NCBI RefSeq assembly: GCF_003417065.2
Contig: NZ_QVLT01000007.1
Coordinates: 1-64,000, forward strand
From: Hymenobacter lapidiphilus
GTDB taxonomy: Bacteria; Bacteroidota; Bacteroidia; Cytophagales; Hymenobacteraceae
Length of the DNA: 64,000 bases
Reading direction: 5' to 3'
Position 1 is the stretch's first letter, and the number at the start of each line of letters is the position of its first letter. Position numbers and translations under genes: made by a program. The notes beneath the pieces were generated by a model. The model was not told the origin of the DNA, ran no database searches, and saw nothing but the letters and a program-made list of their open reading frames with translations. Shown one piece after another: positions 1 to 8,252 of this stretch.

Positions 1-201
1 GCGCGGCGCAAAAACAGCAAGCGGCCCCACCACCCGGCCCAAAACTTTCTGATTCAGTATTTTCGCAAAGGTATTGAAACCACCTTCAGCTGCCTGACAG
101 CGCGCTTTCCCAAGCAGATTCATGCCGTAACAGCGGCCGGCTTCGCCTTAAAAATAGTGCTTTTCATCTTTGCCCACGCACTACACCAAGTCGGTTTGTA
201 G
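1..201 (+). mobile_element. IS982-family transposase, C-terminal remnant
   Basis: The frame is open from base 1 to a TAG at 199-201, so only about 66 C-terminal residues are visible. They follow the tail of IS982-family DDE transposases: a basic stretch, then RKGIETTFSCL (the Glu would be the last acidic catalytic residue), a short linker, and the hydrophobic tail AGFALKIVLFIFAHAL. Directly after the stop comes TTCGCAACTTGGGTT (202-216), which probably is the right terminal inverted repeat, because IS982 transposase genes end just inside it. Fifteen bases of this motif recur at 36721-36735. The rest of the element lies left of the window, so whether it is intact cannot be judged. Family assignment is from remembered sequence pattern only. 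Confidence 0.65.
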
Positions 202-736
202 TTCGCAACTTGGGTTTGCTAGCACCATTTTCTTCTCTGTAGCCCGTACATTCATAAGTAGGACCGTGATAGGCATTAGGGCGAAGTCTAACGACGAGAT
301 ACGGATCTATGTCGTGTAGTTGGGCATAGACCGGCGGATGCAGGCTGTCACGTAGCGCCGCCTGTTGTGGAAGCGTGAATATCCGTTGGGCCAAGGCGTA
401 AATGGTATCCGTTTGAGGGCGAGCCAAAACTATGACCAGCGTATCTTGAGGCACATAACGTGCGCCATGTGATATACCGTCCTTTTTTGCTTCTGTCGGA
501 TATATTCTCGAGTAAACGACGAGATAAGCCTGTGCTGCGCCTCTGTAAAATCCCCTGATAGACTTCCCGGTCTGAACGCTGAATATCTTCTGCGGCATCG
601 ACATGGCAGTTTCCTCTACATTAATCTGATAATCATAAACTAAGTGCTGCTCTTCTTGAGGCAACGTATTATCTGCTTGGCAACCTATTAACAGTAGAAG
701 TAGGCCGAAACCTCCTGAGTTTCTATAATTGCGCAT
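164..736 (-). CDS. putative lipoprotein of unknown function
   Basis: The 190-residue product begins with a lipoprotein signal: a short basic start, the hydrophobic run FGLLLLLIG, then Cys19 as the probable lipidated residue. It would be anchored in the outer or inner membrane facing the periplasm. No known domain is recognised in the mature part. The last 16 or so codons run through the terminal repeat and the end of the IS982-type transposase frame on the opposite strand (38-base overlap with it), so the natural C-terminus was probably replaced when the element inserted. The gene is divergent from the KTSC gene at 810. AT content is higher than in the neighbouring genes. Confidence 0.65.
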   Translation of the reverse strand: MRNYRNSGGFGLLLLLIGCQADNTLPQEEQHLVYDYQINVEETAMSMPQKIFSVQTGKSIRGFYRGAAQAYLVVYSRIYPTEAKKDGISHGARYVPQDTLVIVLARPQTDTIYALAQRIFTLPQQAALRDSLHPPVYAQLHDIDPYLVVRLRPNAYHGPTYECTGYREENGASKPKLRTTNRLGVVRGQR

Positions 737-809
737 ATATCATAGATATAAAGAGGTAGTTTGTCAACTTGGTTCGTACTTGGTCCACTGTGAAAACACT
801 TCCTTGCCC

Positions 810-1028
810 ATGCTCCGCCGCCCAATCCGTTCCACTTCCCTGAAAGCCGTGGGCTACGACCCCGCCACCCAGACGCTGGAAATTGAGTACCGCCACGGCG
901 GGCTGGTGCGATACACCGGCGTACCCGAGGAGCTGCACCAGGCGCTGCTGCGGGTGCCGGGCAAGGCGCTGTTCATCGAGCAGGTAGTGGAGCGTGGCGG
1001 CTTCGGGCGCGAGCAGCTGCGGGGGTAG
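810..1028 (+). CDS. KTSC domain-containing protein
   Basis: A 72-residue protein matching the small KTSC domain: RSTSLKAVGYDPATQTLEIE at the start, then the G-x-V-x-Y-x-x-VP pattern (GGLVRYTGVPEELHQALL) and a short C-terminal helix. KTSC domains occur alone or attached to lysyl-tRNA synthetases and nucleases; their function is poorly known and nucleic-acid binding is only suspected. The frame is open from 729, but the first 27 residues there match nothing, so the ATG at 810 is preferred. The gene stands alone between a divergent lipoprotein gene and a convergent membrane-protein gene. Confidence 0.75.
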   Translation: MLRRPIRSTSLKAVGYDPATQTLEIEYRHGGLVRYTGVPEELHQALLRVPGKALFIEQVVERGGFGREQLRG

Positions 1029-1079
1029 CGGGCACAGCTGCTTTTGCGTGGAAGCGGTTGCACAACGTCCTTCGTTCCT

Positions 1080-1496
1080 CTACCACCCAGCCGCCAAAAA
1101 AACCGCGGTCAGGTAGGCCCACAGCAACGAAAAAGCAACGTGCATCCCGGTTTCGAAGCGCTTGCCGCGCCACAGGGCGGGCGAGTAGCCAACGAATTGC
1201 ACCACCAGCCGCAGTAGCCAAAAAGCGCCTAGGCCCCTGCATAGGGCCTGACCCAGTCGCGTGCTCGTCAGTTCGGGCGCGTAGGCTAAGCACAACAGTC
1301 CCACCAGAAGCAGCGCCAGGGCCAGAAACAGCGTGTGGATGTACATCATCTGGCGGTTGATGAGGCTGACTGTGCGGAATTCTACTGCCCAGTTGAAATA
1401 GCGCGGGAAGCCGGCGTGCAGCAGCGCCAGCACCGTCAACAGGCCACCAATCAGCTTAAGATGCGTTTCCAGCGGCATCATCTTGAAAAGCATCAT
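1080..1496 (-). CDS. small four-helix membrane protein
   Basis: A 138-residue product with about four hydrophobic helices (around residues 12-30, 52-70, 84-103 and 118-137) and short polar loops; the family is not recognised. Its start overlaps the end of the upstream methyltransferase gene by 41 bases, or 23 if the later Met in MPLETHLKL is used. The overlap suggests translational coupling in one minus-strand operon with the methyltransferase and the DUF2071 gene. Nothing catalytic is visible. An accessory role for the membrane-tethered methyltransferase next door is possible but is inference only. Confidence 0.6.
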   Translation of the reverse strand: MMLFKMMPLETHLKLIGGLLTVLALLHAGFPRYFNWAVEFRTVSLINRQMMYIHTLFLALALLLVGLLCLAYAPELTSTRLGQALCRGLGAFWLLRLVVQFVGYSPALWRGKRFETGMHVAFSLLWAYLTAVFLAAGW

Positions 1497-2256
1497 CTGC
1501 GGTAATATTATGCACGATAAAGGCCGACACGAACGGGGTAATTTTCAGCTCGCGCTCCAGTTGCAGCCCAGCCGCCGCAAAGGCGCGGAGCCAGGTGGCG
1601 CGCGAGTAGAAGTGCAGGAACCCCACGGTGTAAGCTAGAAAGTTGGCGGGGTCGCGCAGGTGCTCCACCACAACGGCCCGGCCGCCGGGAGCCAGCACCC
1701 GCCCCATTTCGTGCAGAAAGGCTATTCGCTGACTGGGCTGGCGGATTTCGTGCGCAGCTAGCAGCACGAATACCTGGTCGATGCTGGCAGCAGGCAGCGG
1801 CAGCACGGCGGGCCGAACCTGCACGGTGCCCGGGTAGGGGGCCACCGCCGCCCGCGCCCGCCGGATGGAAGCTTCGGTGTGCAGTTGCGGGTCGTAGAAA
1901 TCGAATACCAGCAGTTCGGCGGCCGGAAACTGCTGTTGCAGCAGGGCACTGGTTTCGTCGAAGCCGGCGTGAATGTTAAGAATGCGGCGGGGTGGCGCAG
2001 CGGCTGGCAGCCAATCGAACCGGTAGAGGTCCGAGCGGTCGTACACATACCACGAAGCCAGCAACGAAACAAAGGCGGGAATCAGCACGGCCAGCAATGC
2101 CAGCCCGGCATATCCGCCCCAGCCTAGGGGCGCCCACACGGCAGCAACTCCCAACAATAGCACAGCTGAGGCCGCCAGCGCATAGAAGGGCCAGTTGAAG
2201 CGCACGATGTTGGCCACTCCGGTCAGCGGGCCGCGCTGGTTTGCAGCCGCGCTCAT
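1456..2256 (-). CDS. membrane-tethered class I SAM-dependent methyltransferase
   Basis: The 266-residue protein has two N-terminal membrane helices (about residues 20-70) followed by a Rossmann methyltransferase domain: RRILNIHAGFDETSALL in the place of motif I, the acidic strand LLVFDFYDPQL, and a ubiE-like later part (FLHEMGRVLAPGGRAVVVEH, then FLHFYSRATW). Motif I is weakly conserved. Substrate unknown. An ATG at 2256 overlaps the TGA of the DUF2071 gene as ATGA, so the two are translationally coupled; the longer frame upstream has only a TTG start. Confidence 0.65.
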   Translation of the reverse strand: MSAAANQRGPLTGVANIVRFNWPFYALAASAVLLLGVAAVWAPLGWGGYAGLALLAVLIPAFVSLLASWYVYDRSDLYRFDWLPAAAPPRRILNIHAGFDETSALLQQQFPAAELLVFDFYDPQLHTEASIRRARAAVAPYPGTVQVRPAVLPLPAASIDQVFVLLAAHEIRQPSQRIAFLHEMGRVLAPGGRAVVVEHLRDPANFLAYTVGFLHFYSRATWLRAFAAAGLQLERELKITPFVSAFIVHNITADDAFQDDAAGNAS

Positions 2257-2987
2257 GCCGGCCAAAGCTCAGTGCGCCCTTTTTTCCAGTGGTATGGAAT
2301 GTCGGTCATGGTGAAGGCGCTGGCCAGGCGGGCATCCGGCAGGCCCAACTCGTGCAGAAACCCTACCTGCGCTTCCGCAACCCGCACCGGCTGCGGGTGC
2401 CACTCCTCGCGCACGCCCTCCACGATAACTACCTGTTGGCGGGCTTCATCAACCGAAAACGTGAAGGGCAGCGGCCCGGCGAATCGCCGCGCCTGCGCCC
2501 AACTGGCAAACGGCGAACTGGCCGGCAGCTCCGCTTCCCCGTTGGCTGACATTTCAACCTGAATGCGCAAGTCAGCCTTTTTGGAGGCAAAGTGCAGGCT
2601 ATCAGTGGTGGCTTTATGGCAGATATCGATGGTGCGGTAATGGTAGCCAGTGAACAGGTTACCCAGCCATTGCATCCGGCGCTTATCGGTTTCGGAGCGC
2701 AGAATATATAGCCCCCGCAGGCGCTTGCCGGCCGCGGTGGTATAGCGCACAAATACGCGGTAGCCAATCAGAAAAAAGTCCTGCCCCAGAAACGCCGGCA
2801 TCCCCTCGGGGCGCAGCTGCCGCGTTTGTACCAGCGCCACGGCCACAAAGGCCCACGTATCGTCCAGCGTATCGAGACTCAGACACGCCGGCACCAGCGC
2901 CCGCAAGCCGGCCACTGGCACGGCGTACGTCAGCACGGTGGTGCGGCTAAGCTGGGCGGCCACGGCGAATGGGTGATGCGCGAGCAT
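2253..2987 (-). CDS. DUF2071 (YqjF-like) family protein
   Basis: A 244-residue protein resembling DUF2071, seen in DDTWAFVAVALVQTRQLRP, in FFLIGYRVFVRYTT and in the late WHPQPVRVAEAQVGF region. Members have a beta-rich acetoacetate-decarboxylase-like fold and no settled biochemical role. The frame is open to an ATG at 3026, but those 13 extra residues reach into the palindromic repeat at 3020-3119, so the Met at 2987 is preferred. It is followed by the methyltransferase with an ATGA overlap. Confidence 0.7.
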   Translation of the reverse strand: MLAHHPFAVAAQLSRTTVLTYAVPVAGLRALVPACLSLDTLDDTWAFVAVALVQTRQLRPEGMPAFLGQDFFLIGYRVFVRYTTAAGKRLRGLYILRSETDKRRMQWLGNLFTGYHYRTIDICHKATTDSLHFASKKADLRIQVEMSANGEAELPASSPFASWAQARRFAGPLPFTFSVDEARQQVVIVEGVREEWHPQPVRVAEAQVGFLHELGLPDARLASAFTMTDIPYHWKKGRTELWPA

Positions 2988-3019
2988 AAGAGGAAGAAAG
3001 ATGGTGAGAGGTGAGCAGA

Positions 3020-3119
3020 ATGGCATGCCGAGCGAAGCCGAAGCATCTTTGCCGCTTAGTTGCTGCCGACAGGATTAGTATTGCGGTAGAGATGCTTCGG
3101 CTTCGCTCAGCATGACGTT
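3020..3119. repeat. palindromic repeat, family A, copy 1
   Basis: Arms at about 3022-3055 and 3083-3116 are near-complementary (core GCGAAGCCGAAGCATC against GATGCTTCGGCTTCGC) around a loop of about 27 bases. The same core recurs elsewhere in the window. The right arm encodes the last residues (TTSC) and the stop of the DoxX-like gene. Confidence 0.8.
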
Positions 3120-3475
3120 GTGCTAACCTCCAACCTTCCCCACCAATACACTACCACCGCGAACAGCAGGGCAAATGCGAAGTTCAGCGGGCCCCAAAGC
3201 AGCAGGTCGGGAGCCAGCCACAGCTCCAGCGCGTTCATCGTCAGCACCAGCGCAATTTGCAGCGCAGCCGTGGGCCGTGGGTTGCGGCCGCTCAGCACCC
3301 ACAGTCCCAGCCCGATTTCGGCCAGGCCAATGAACCGGGTGAGCGGGCCAGCGTAGGCCGGCCCCAGAATGCGCCCTACAATAGCCTCGTGGCGAGGCAC
3401 CAAGTGCAGCAACTTGGCCAGCAGCCCATTTATCAGCCAAACAGCAGCAATACTATAGCGCAGCAACTTTACCAT
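3107..3475 (-). CDS. DoxX-like family membrane protein
   Basis: A 122-residue protein with four membrane helices (about residues 5-22, 45-62, 70-88 and 93-112) and the DoxX-like pattern MVKLLRYSIAAVWLINGLLA, then RFIGLAEIGLGLWVLSG. Small DoxX-like proteins are linked to quinone or redox functions, but this subgroup is uncharacterised. The ATG at 3475 overlaps the PhzF stop codon (TAATG), so the pair is translationally coupled. The C-terminal TTSC comes from the palindromic repeat at 3020-3119, so the tail may be a repeat-derived replacement. Confidence 0.7.
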   Translation of the reverse strand: MVKLLRYSIAAVWLINGLLAKLLHLVPRHEAIVGRILGPAYAGPLTRFIGLAEIGLGLWVLSGRNPRPTAALQIALVLTMNALELWLAPDLLLWGPLNFAFALLFAVVVYWWGRLEVSTTSC

Positions 3476-4284
3476 TAGCCTATGTCCCCCAGTTCGATTT
3501 CGCCCTTGAGGTAGGTGACGGCGTGGCCGCTCATCAGCACCCGCTCGCCACGCAGCTCGCACCATAGGTCGCCGCCGCGGGCCGATACCTGGCGGGCGCG
3601 GAGGGTGGTTTTGCCCAGCCGCTCGGCCCAGTAGGGCACCAGCGTGGTGTGGGCCGAGCCGGTTACCGGGTCTTCGGGCACGCCCACCCGGGGGCCGAAA
3701 AAGCGCGATACAAAGTCGATTTCGCCCGAGCCGGGGGCGGTGGCAATAACGCCGCGGAACTCCACCTCGGCCAGCCGGGCCTGGTTGGGGCGCAGGGCCC
3801 GCACTTCGGCCTCGGAGGCGAACACGCACACCAAATCGGGGCCGGCCAGCAGGGCCAGCGGGGTGGCGCCCAGGCCATCGACCAAGCCATCGGGGTGCCG
3901 GGGCAGCGGCTGCGGCGGCCGGGCCGGGAAGTCAAGCGTCAGCATTCCGTTCTCGGCCTTACATACGCGCAACGGGCCGCTTTTCGAGTGAAACACGATT
4001 TCGGCCGGCTGGAAGTTGAGGTGGCGGTAGAGTACGTGGGCCGAGGCCAGCGTGGCGTGCCCGCACAGCTCCACCTCCACGGCCGGCGTAAACCAGCGGA
4101 TTTCGTACTCGTGCTCCGTTTCGGATTTGGGCACGAAGAAAGCCGTTTCGGCCAGGTTATTTTCGGCGGCAATGGCCAACATGGTGGCCTCGGGCAGCCA
4201 CTCGGTAAGGGGGCACACGGCGGCCGGATTGCCGGCAAAAGGGCGGTCGGAGAAGGCATCGACCTGATAAAGGGGCAGTAGCAT
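3475..4284 (-). CDS. PhzF family isomerase/epimerase
   Basis: At 269 residues this has the usual length of the PhzF/YddE family, which has a diaminopimelate-epimerase-like two-lobed fold. Visible signatures are VDAFSDRPFAGNPAAVC near the N-terminus, the catalytic Glu46 in NNLAETAFF, ELCGHATLASAHVL in the first lobe, and GVPEDPVTGSAHTTLVPYW in the second. Family members isomerise small metabolites; the substrate here is unknown and nothing nearby points to phenazine synthesis. It is the first gene of a coupled pair with the DoxX-like gene and lies 210 bases downstream of hutI, possibly on the same transcript. Confidence 0.85.
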   Translation of the reverse strand: MLLPLYQVDAFSDRPFAGNPAAVCPLTEWLPEATMLAIAAENNLAETAFFVPKSETEHEYEIRWFTPAVEVELCGHATLASAHVLYRHLNFQPAEIVFHSKSGPLRVCKAENGMLTLDFPARPPQPLPRHPDGLVDGLGATPLALLAGPDLVCVFASEAEVRALRPNQARLAEVEFRGVIATAPGSGEIDFVSRFFGPRVGVPEDPVTGSAHTTLVPYWAERLGKTTLRARQVSARGGDLWCELRGERVLMSGHAVTYLKGEIELGDIG

Positions 4285-4494
4285 AGCAGAGGAGGGGCAG
4301 CATGAAACAATACGCCACCGTAGCCCGGCGGCCCGGCTAAACTACGGTTTCGGCTGCTATTGCGCACTACTTCGCCGCCGGCAGCCCCTTGTAGCAGCGC
4401 GGCAGCTGACTCAGGTTGCAGTTGTATTGTGCCTCTCAGGCTGCTGCGTCCGAGCCAGCTACCCATTGCCCGACCAGGTGCAGCCCCCTCTTTC

Positions 4495-5766
4495 TCACGG
4501 ATTTTCCTCCACCAGTTCGCCCCCGATTATTACCTGATGCACCGGGTTGTCGCCCAGCCAGTAGGGGATTTCGGGCAGTGAGGCCACGTTCAGCACCAGC
4601 ACATCGGCGCGAAGGCCGGGCGCGAGGCTGCCGCACTCCTGCTGCTGCCCGATGGCCCAGGCCGCGTTGCGCGTCACGGCGGCCACGGCTTCGGCGGGCG
4701 TCAGGCCCATTTTCAGGCAGCCCATGCTCAGGGCCAACCACAGGTTTTTGCTGGGGCAGGAGCCGGGGTTGAAGTCAGTGCTGAGCGCCACCGGCAGGCC
4801 GGCATCAATAAACGTGCGGCCCGGCGCATACCGCTCCTGGCGCAGAAAAAGCGGCACCAGCGGCAGCAGCACGGCCACGGTGCGCCCCTGCGTGGTAGCG
4901 GCAATGCGGGCCGCCACCGCCGCCGAAAGGTAGTCGGCATGGTCGAGGCTAACGGCCCCAAGTTCGGCGGCCATTTCGCTGCCGCCCAGCTCGTGAAGTT
5001 GCTCGGCATGGATTTTCAGCCCGAAACCCAGGTCGCGGGCCGCGGTCAGGAATTCGCGGGAGTCGGCTACGCTAAACGCGCCCTGCTCGCAGAAAATATC
5101 CACGAAGGGCACCTCGGCTGGGTCGAGGAGGGGCAGCACCTCGGCCACCAGCATGGCCAGGTAGTCGGCGGCGCGGCCGGCGTATTCGGGGCCGGGCACG
5201 TGGGCCCCCAGGAAGGTCGGGACCACCCGCACGGGCTGGCGGCGGCCGGCCTCGCGGGCCACGCGCACCAGCCGCAGCTCGGTTTCGGCATCGAGGCCGT
5301 AGCCACTTTTGGCTTCGAGCGTGGTAACGCCGTAGCGGCGGAAATCGGCCAGATGGCGCAGGGCCGCGGCCAGCAGCTCGGCTTCGGAGGCGGCGCGGGT
5401 GGCGCGTACGGTGCTCAGGATACCCCCGCCGCCGGCCAGAATATCGAGGTACGATTCGCCCCGCAACTTACGCTCGAACTCGGCCGCCCGCTGACCGCCA
5501 AATACCAAGTGTGTGTGGCACTCCACCAGCCCGGGCATCACCACCCGGCCGTGCGCATCCATAAGGCGGGTGGCCGGCGTCAGCTGGCTTTCGTCGAACT
5601 CCGCCATCGGGCCCACGGCTACAATCCGGCTCCCCTCGCAGGCTACGTAGCCGTCGGCGATAATATGCCAGCCGGATTGATCGGGGCCGGCCAGTGGGCG
5701 GGTGGTGGGTGGGCCGGCCAGCGTTAGTAGCTGGCCGCAGTGGCGGATGAGCAAGGTATACGGCAT
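4495..5766 (-). CDS. hutI: imidazolonepropionase
   Basis: A 423-residue amidohydrolase that opens the imidazolone ring in histidine breakdown to give N-formimino-L-glutamate. Metal and substrate motifs are in the expected order: GLVECHTHLVFGGQRAAEF (HxH), TTLEAKSGYGLD, KIHAEQLHELGGSEMAAELG, SLDHADYLS and ALSTDFNPGSCPSKN. Length matches the family. The next enzyme upstream in the pathway, urocanate hydratase, is encoded about 15 kb away at 20533-22293, so the hut genes are not in one operon; histidine ammonia-lyase is not in the window. Confidence 0.92.
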   Translation of the reverse strand: MPYTLLIRHCGQLLTLAGPPTTRPLAGPDQSGWHIIADGYVACEGSRIVAVGPMAEFDESQLTPATRLMDAHGRVVMPGLVECHTHLVFGGQRAAEFERKLRGESYLDILAGGGGILSTVRATRAASEAELLAAALRHLADFRRYGVTTLEAKSGYGLDAETELRLVRVAREAGRRQPVRVVPTFLGAHVPGPEYAGRAADYLAMLVAEVLPLLDPAEVPFVDIFCEQGAFSVADSREFLTAARDLGFGLKIHAEQLHELGGSEMAAELGAVSLDHADYLSAAVAARIAATTQGRTVAVLLPLVPLFLRQERYAPGRTFIDAGLPVALSTDFNPGSCPSKNLWLALSMGCLKMGLTPAEAVAAVTRNAAWAIGQQQECGSLAPGLRADVLVLNVASLPEIPYWLGDNPVHQVIIGGELVEENP

Positions 5767-5979
5767 GGCAGCAACAGGGAGAATTGGTTAGGTAAAGATG
5801 GGGACAAGTGCAGCGGCTTAGTCAGGCTAAGGGTAACCACTAACAGATATTTCCCAAGAGAAATAATGTATCCCAAAGTGAGATTGAGCCGTATGTGGGT
5901 CTCAAAACATTGAAATCTAACTAGTTATTTTACTATATTAGGTATCTCACCGCCCTCCACTCTTCTTTCCTTTCCTAAA

Positions 5980-7494
5980 ATGAAAAAGCCCTTACTCTTA
6001 CTGCTGGCGCTTAGCCTGGTTATGCAGGCGCGGGCCCAGTTTCCGTCGAACAGCTACGCCGTGCGTTCGGAGTGCCCGGGCAGCGCCAATAATCCCTCCA
6101 CGCTCGAAATCATCAACGTCGATGGGTCGCTGACGCTGATTGGCATAGTGCGGGAGGGTACTACCCCGCTGGTGCTTAATGCGCTGGGCAATGATGCTCA
6201 GGACCCCGCCAACCTCTACGCCCTAAATGTGGAGCAGCCCATCACCCTCGCCAACTTCAACACGCCCCCTAATTTATACCGCGTGAATCTGGCCACGGCC
6301 CAGGCCGAGAAGCTGGGGCAGGTAACGCCACCCCCTGCCTCACCAGGGGGCGGTGGATTTGGGACTATAGGGTACCGCCAGACCCTTAATTTTATCGGCG
6401 ACGGGGATAATACATCGAGTTATTTCGTGGGTGGCGTTTCCTTCAATTATAACGTCTTCACCGGGACTATTACCAATTTCCGCTTTTACGTGGGGCAGGT
6501 GCAGCTCAACCCCTTCGCTACTGCCGCGCCTACTTGGCGGCTGCTCGATGTGAGCGACCCGGCCACCACGGCGCTGATTGCGCAATTTGCTCTCGAAACC
6601 CAAACCTATATCAGTGGCGGCTTCAACGGCCCCGCTCCGGAAGGGGGAATTCAGGATTGGGTATTCGACCCCGGCTCGGATAATCTGGTGAGCTATGCGG
6701 GCCAGGACGATAAATTTATTACCATCAGCGGCATCCGTACCAGCCCCAAAGCCTTCACCACCACGCCGACAATGCCCATCCCAGCCACTCAGGATATTGG
6801 TTCGATGTTCACCGACCGATTTGGGGGCGTGTATGCCGTGAATGCCAACGACGGCACCATCTTCAAGATAAACCGCCTGACGGGCGACTGGACCGGACAG
6901 ACTTTCGGCTCGGCGCTGGGCTGCAACCGCGGCGACGCTGTGAGCTTCCCGGATGCCCTGCCCCTGCCCGTTACACTCACCCGCTTCGATGCGGCGACGG
7001 CCGGCCCAGCCGTGCGCCTGAGTTGGGCCACGGCCTTCGAGGAGCGGGCCAGCCACTTCGAGGTGGAGCGCAGTGCCACGGCTACCGCCTGGAACACCGT
7101 GGCACGGGTGGCGGCCGGCAACCAGGCCACCGGCCAGAAATACGCGGCCACCGATGCCGGCCCATTGCCGGGTGTGGCTTACTACCGGCTGGCCATGCAC
7201 GACCGCGACGGCACCGTCAGCTACTCCGGCATCCGGATGGTCCGCAGTGCGGCCGCCACCGCCGTATACCCCAACCCCTTGCGCAACACGGCGCAGGTGC
7301 TGTTGCCACTGCCTGGCCAAAGTGCCACGCTGGAACTTGTTTCGGCCCGGGGCGCGGTAGTCCGACGGCTCACGGCTCCGGCCGGACTGGCTTCTGTTGA
7401 AGTGCCAATGGCCGATTTGCCTGCTGGCATTTACCTGTTGCGCGTGCAGCAGGCCGGCGCGACCAGCACCACGCGCGTAGTGCTGGAAAAGTAG
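5980..7494 (+). CDS. secreted protein with T9SS C-terminal sorting domain
   Basis: A 504-residue exported protein. It starts with a Sec signal peptide (MKKPLLLLLALSLVMQARAQ). Residues about 25-325 form a beta-rich region resembling DUF6923-type repeats. About residues 328-420 form a fibronectin-like region opening LPVTLTRFDAATAG and containing HFEVERSATATAW. The end is a type A type IX sorting domain (VYPNPLRNTAQVLLPLP, then LPAGIYLLRVQQAG, ending TTRVVLEK). It should cross the outer membrane by the type IX system and lose this tail. No catalytic motif is seen, so the role is unknown. It is divergent from hutI, with about 210 bases between. Confidence 0.85.
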   Translation: MKKPLLLLLALSLVMQARAQFPSNSYAVRSECPGSANNPSTLEIINVDGSLTLIGIVREGTTPLVLNALGNDAQDPANLYALNVEQPITLANFNTPPNLYRVNLATAQAEKLGQVTPPPASPGGGGFGTIGYRQTLNFIGDGDNTSSYFVGGVSFNYNVFTGTITNFRFYVGQVQLNPFATAAPTWRLLDVSDPATTALIAQFALETQTYISGGFNGPAPEGGIQDWVFDPGSDNLVSYAGQDDKFITISGIRTSPKAFTTTPTMPIPATQDIGSMFTDRFGGVYAVNANDGTIFKINRLTGDWTGQTFGSALGCNRGDAVSFPDALPLPVTLTRFDAATAGPAVRLSWATAFEERASHFEVERSATATAWNTVARVAAGNQATGQKYAATDAGPLPGVAYYRLAMHDRDGTVSYSGIRMVRSAAATAVYPNPLRNTAQVLLPLPGQSATLELVSARGAVVRRLTAPAGLASVEVPMADLPAGIYLLRVQQAGATSTTRVVLEK

Positions 7495-7600
7495 CCCCGC
7501 GCCTTTCCCGGCCACCTAGCTGCGGCGTTTAAATTGCCAGTGTGTACCTGCTTCGCTGCCCCGATGCGCCCCGGCTGCGTATCGGGGTATTTGCTTTCGT

Positions 7601-8137
7601 ATGCCTGATTTGCCACCCACCGCCATCGATGCGCCCCTGATTCTGACGCTGCTCCTCAACGAGGAGGCCCAGCAGCATTTCGATCGGCTGCGCACAGCGC
7701 ATTTTCCTCCAGCGCGCAATTACCTGCGGGCTCACGTTACGCTTTTCCACCATCTGCCGGGAATCGAATACGCCACCATTGCCCAGCATTTGCAGGTCAT
7801 AACGGTGGCTACCCCGCCCCTGTCGCTACGCGTTTCAGGAGTGCGGTTCCTGGGTCAGGGCGTGGCGTATTCCCTCGAAAACGACCAGCTGCGCCAGCTG
7901 CACCGGGAGCTACAGACCCATTGGGCCGCCACGCTTCGCCCCCAGGATCTGCAGCCCCTGCGGCCGCACATCACCGTGCAGAATAAGGTAGCGCCCGCCG
8001 TGGCCCGCACCCTGTACGAACAGCTTTCGACCGACTTCGAACCCTACAACATTGCCGGCACCGGCCTGGCCCTCTGGGCCTACCGCGGCGGCCCTTGGGA
8101 AGCCCTGGCGCAGTTTCCATTTGAGAGAAAGCCATAA
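7601..8137 (+). CDS. 2'-5' RNA ligase family (2H phosphoesterase) protein
   Basis: A 178-residue protein with the two HxT motifs that define the 2H phosphoesterase fold: RAHVTLFHHLPG near residue 45 and RPHITVQNKVAP near residue 125. The family includes ThpR (2'-5' RNA ligase) and cyclic phosphodiesterases acting on 2',3'-cyclic phosphates of RNA or small nucleotides; the actual substrate cannot be read from sequence. It is a cytoplasmic, single-gene unit. Confidence 0.8.
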   Translation: MPDLPPTAIDAPLILTLLLNEEAQQHFDRLRTAHFPPARNYLRAHVTLFHHLPGIEYATIAQHLQVITVATPPLSLRVSGVRFLGQGVAYSLENDQLRQLHRELQTHWAATLRPQDLQPLRPHITVQNKVAPAVARTLYEQLSTDFEPYNIAGTGLALWAYRGGPWEALAQFPFERKP

Positions 8138-8185
8138 AAGGGTGGCCCGGGATTGTAGACCGTCATCAGTGATACCACCAAGAGC

Positions 8186-8223
8186 GGTCATGCTTCATCT
8201 GGCGTCCGCTTGCCGAAGCACGA
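8186..8223. repeat. palindromic repeat, family A, partial copy
   Basis: GTCATGCTTCATCTGGCGTCCGC... and GCCGAAGCACGAC match one arm of the full family A element at 63568-63693 (GTCATGCCTCATCTGGCGTC, then GCCGAAGCATC). The other arm is missing, so this is a degenerate half-element in the gap between two convergent genes. Confidence 0.55.
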
Positions 8224-8252
8224 CAGTCTTTTACCAACGCTCCTACCTTTCT

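Noticed and set aside
4285..4494. Lipoprotein-like peptide VVLCLSGCC in the gap between hutI and phzF (plus strand, near 4420).
   Set aside because: No start codon precedes it and the frame ends quickly, so it is not supported as a gene.
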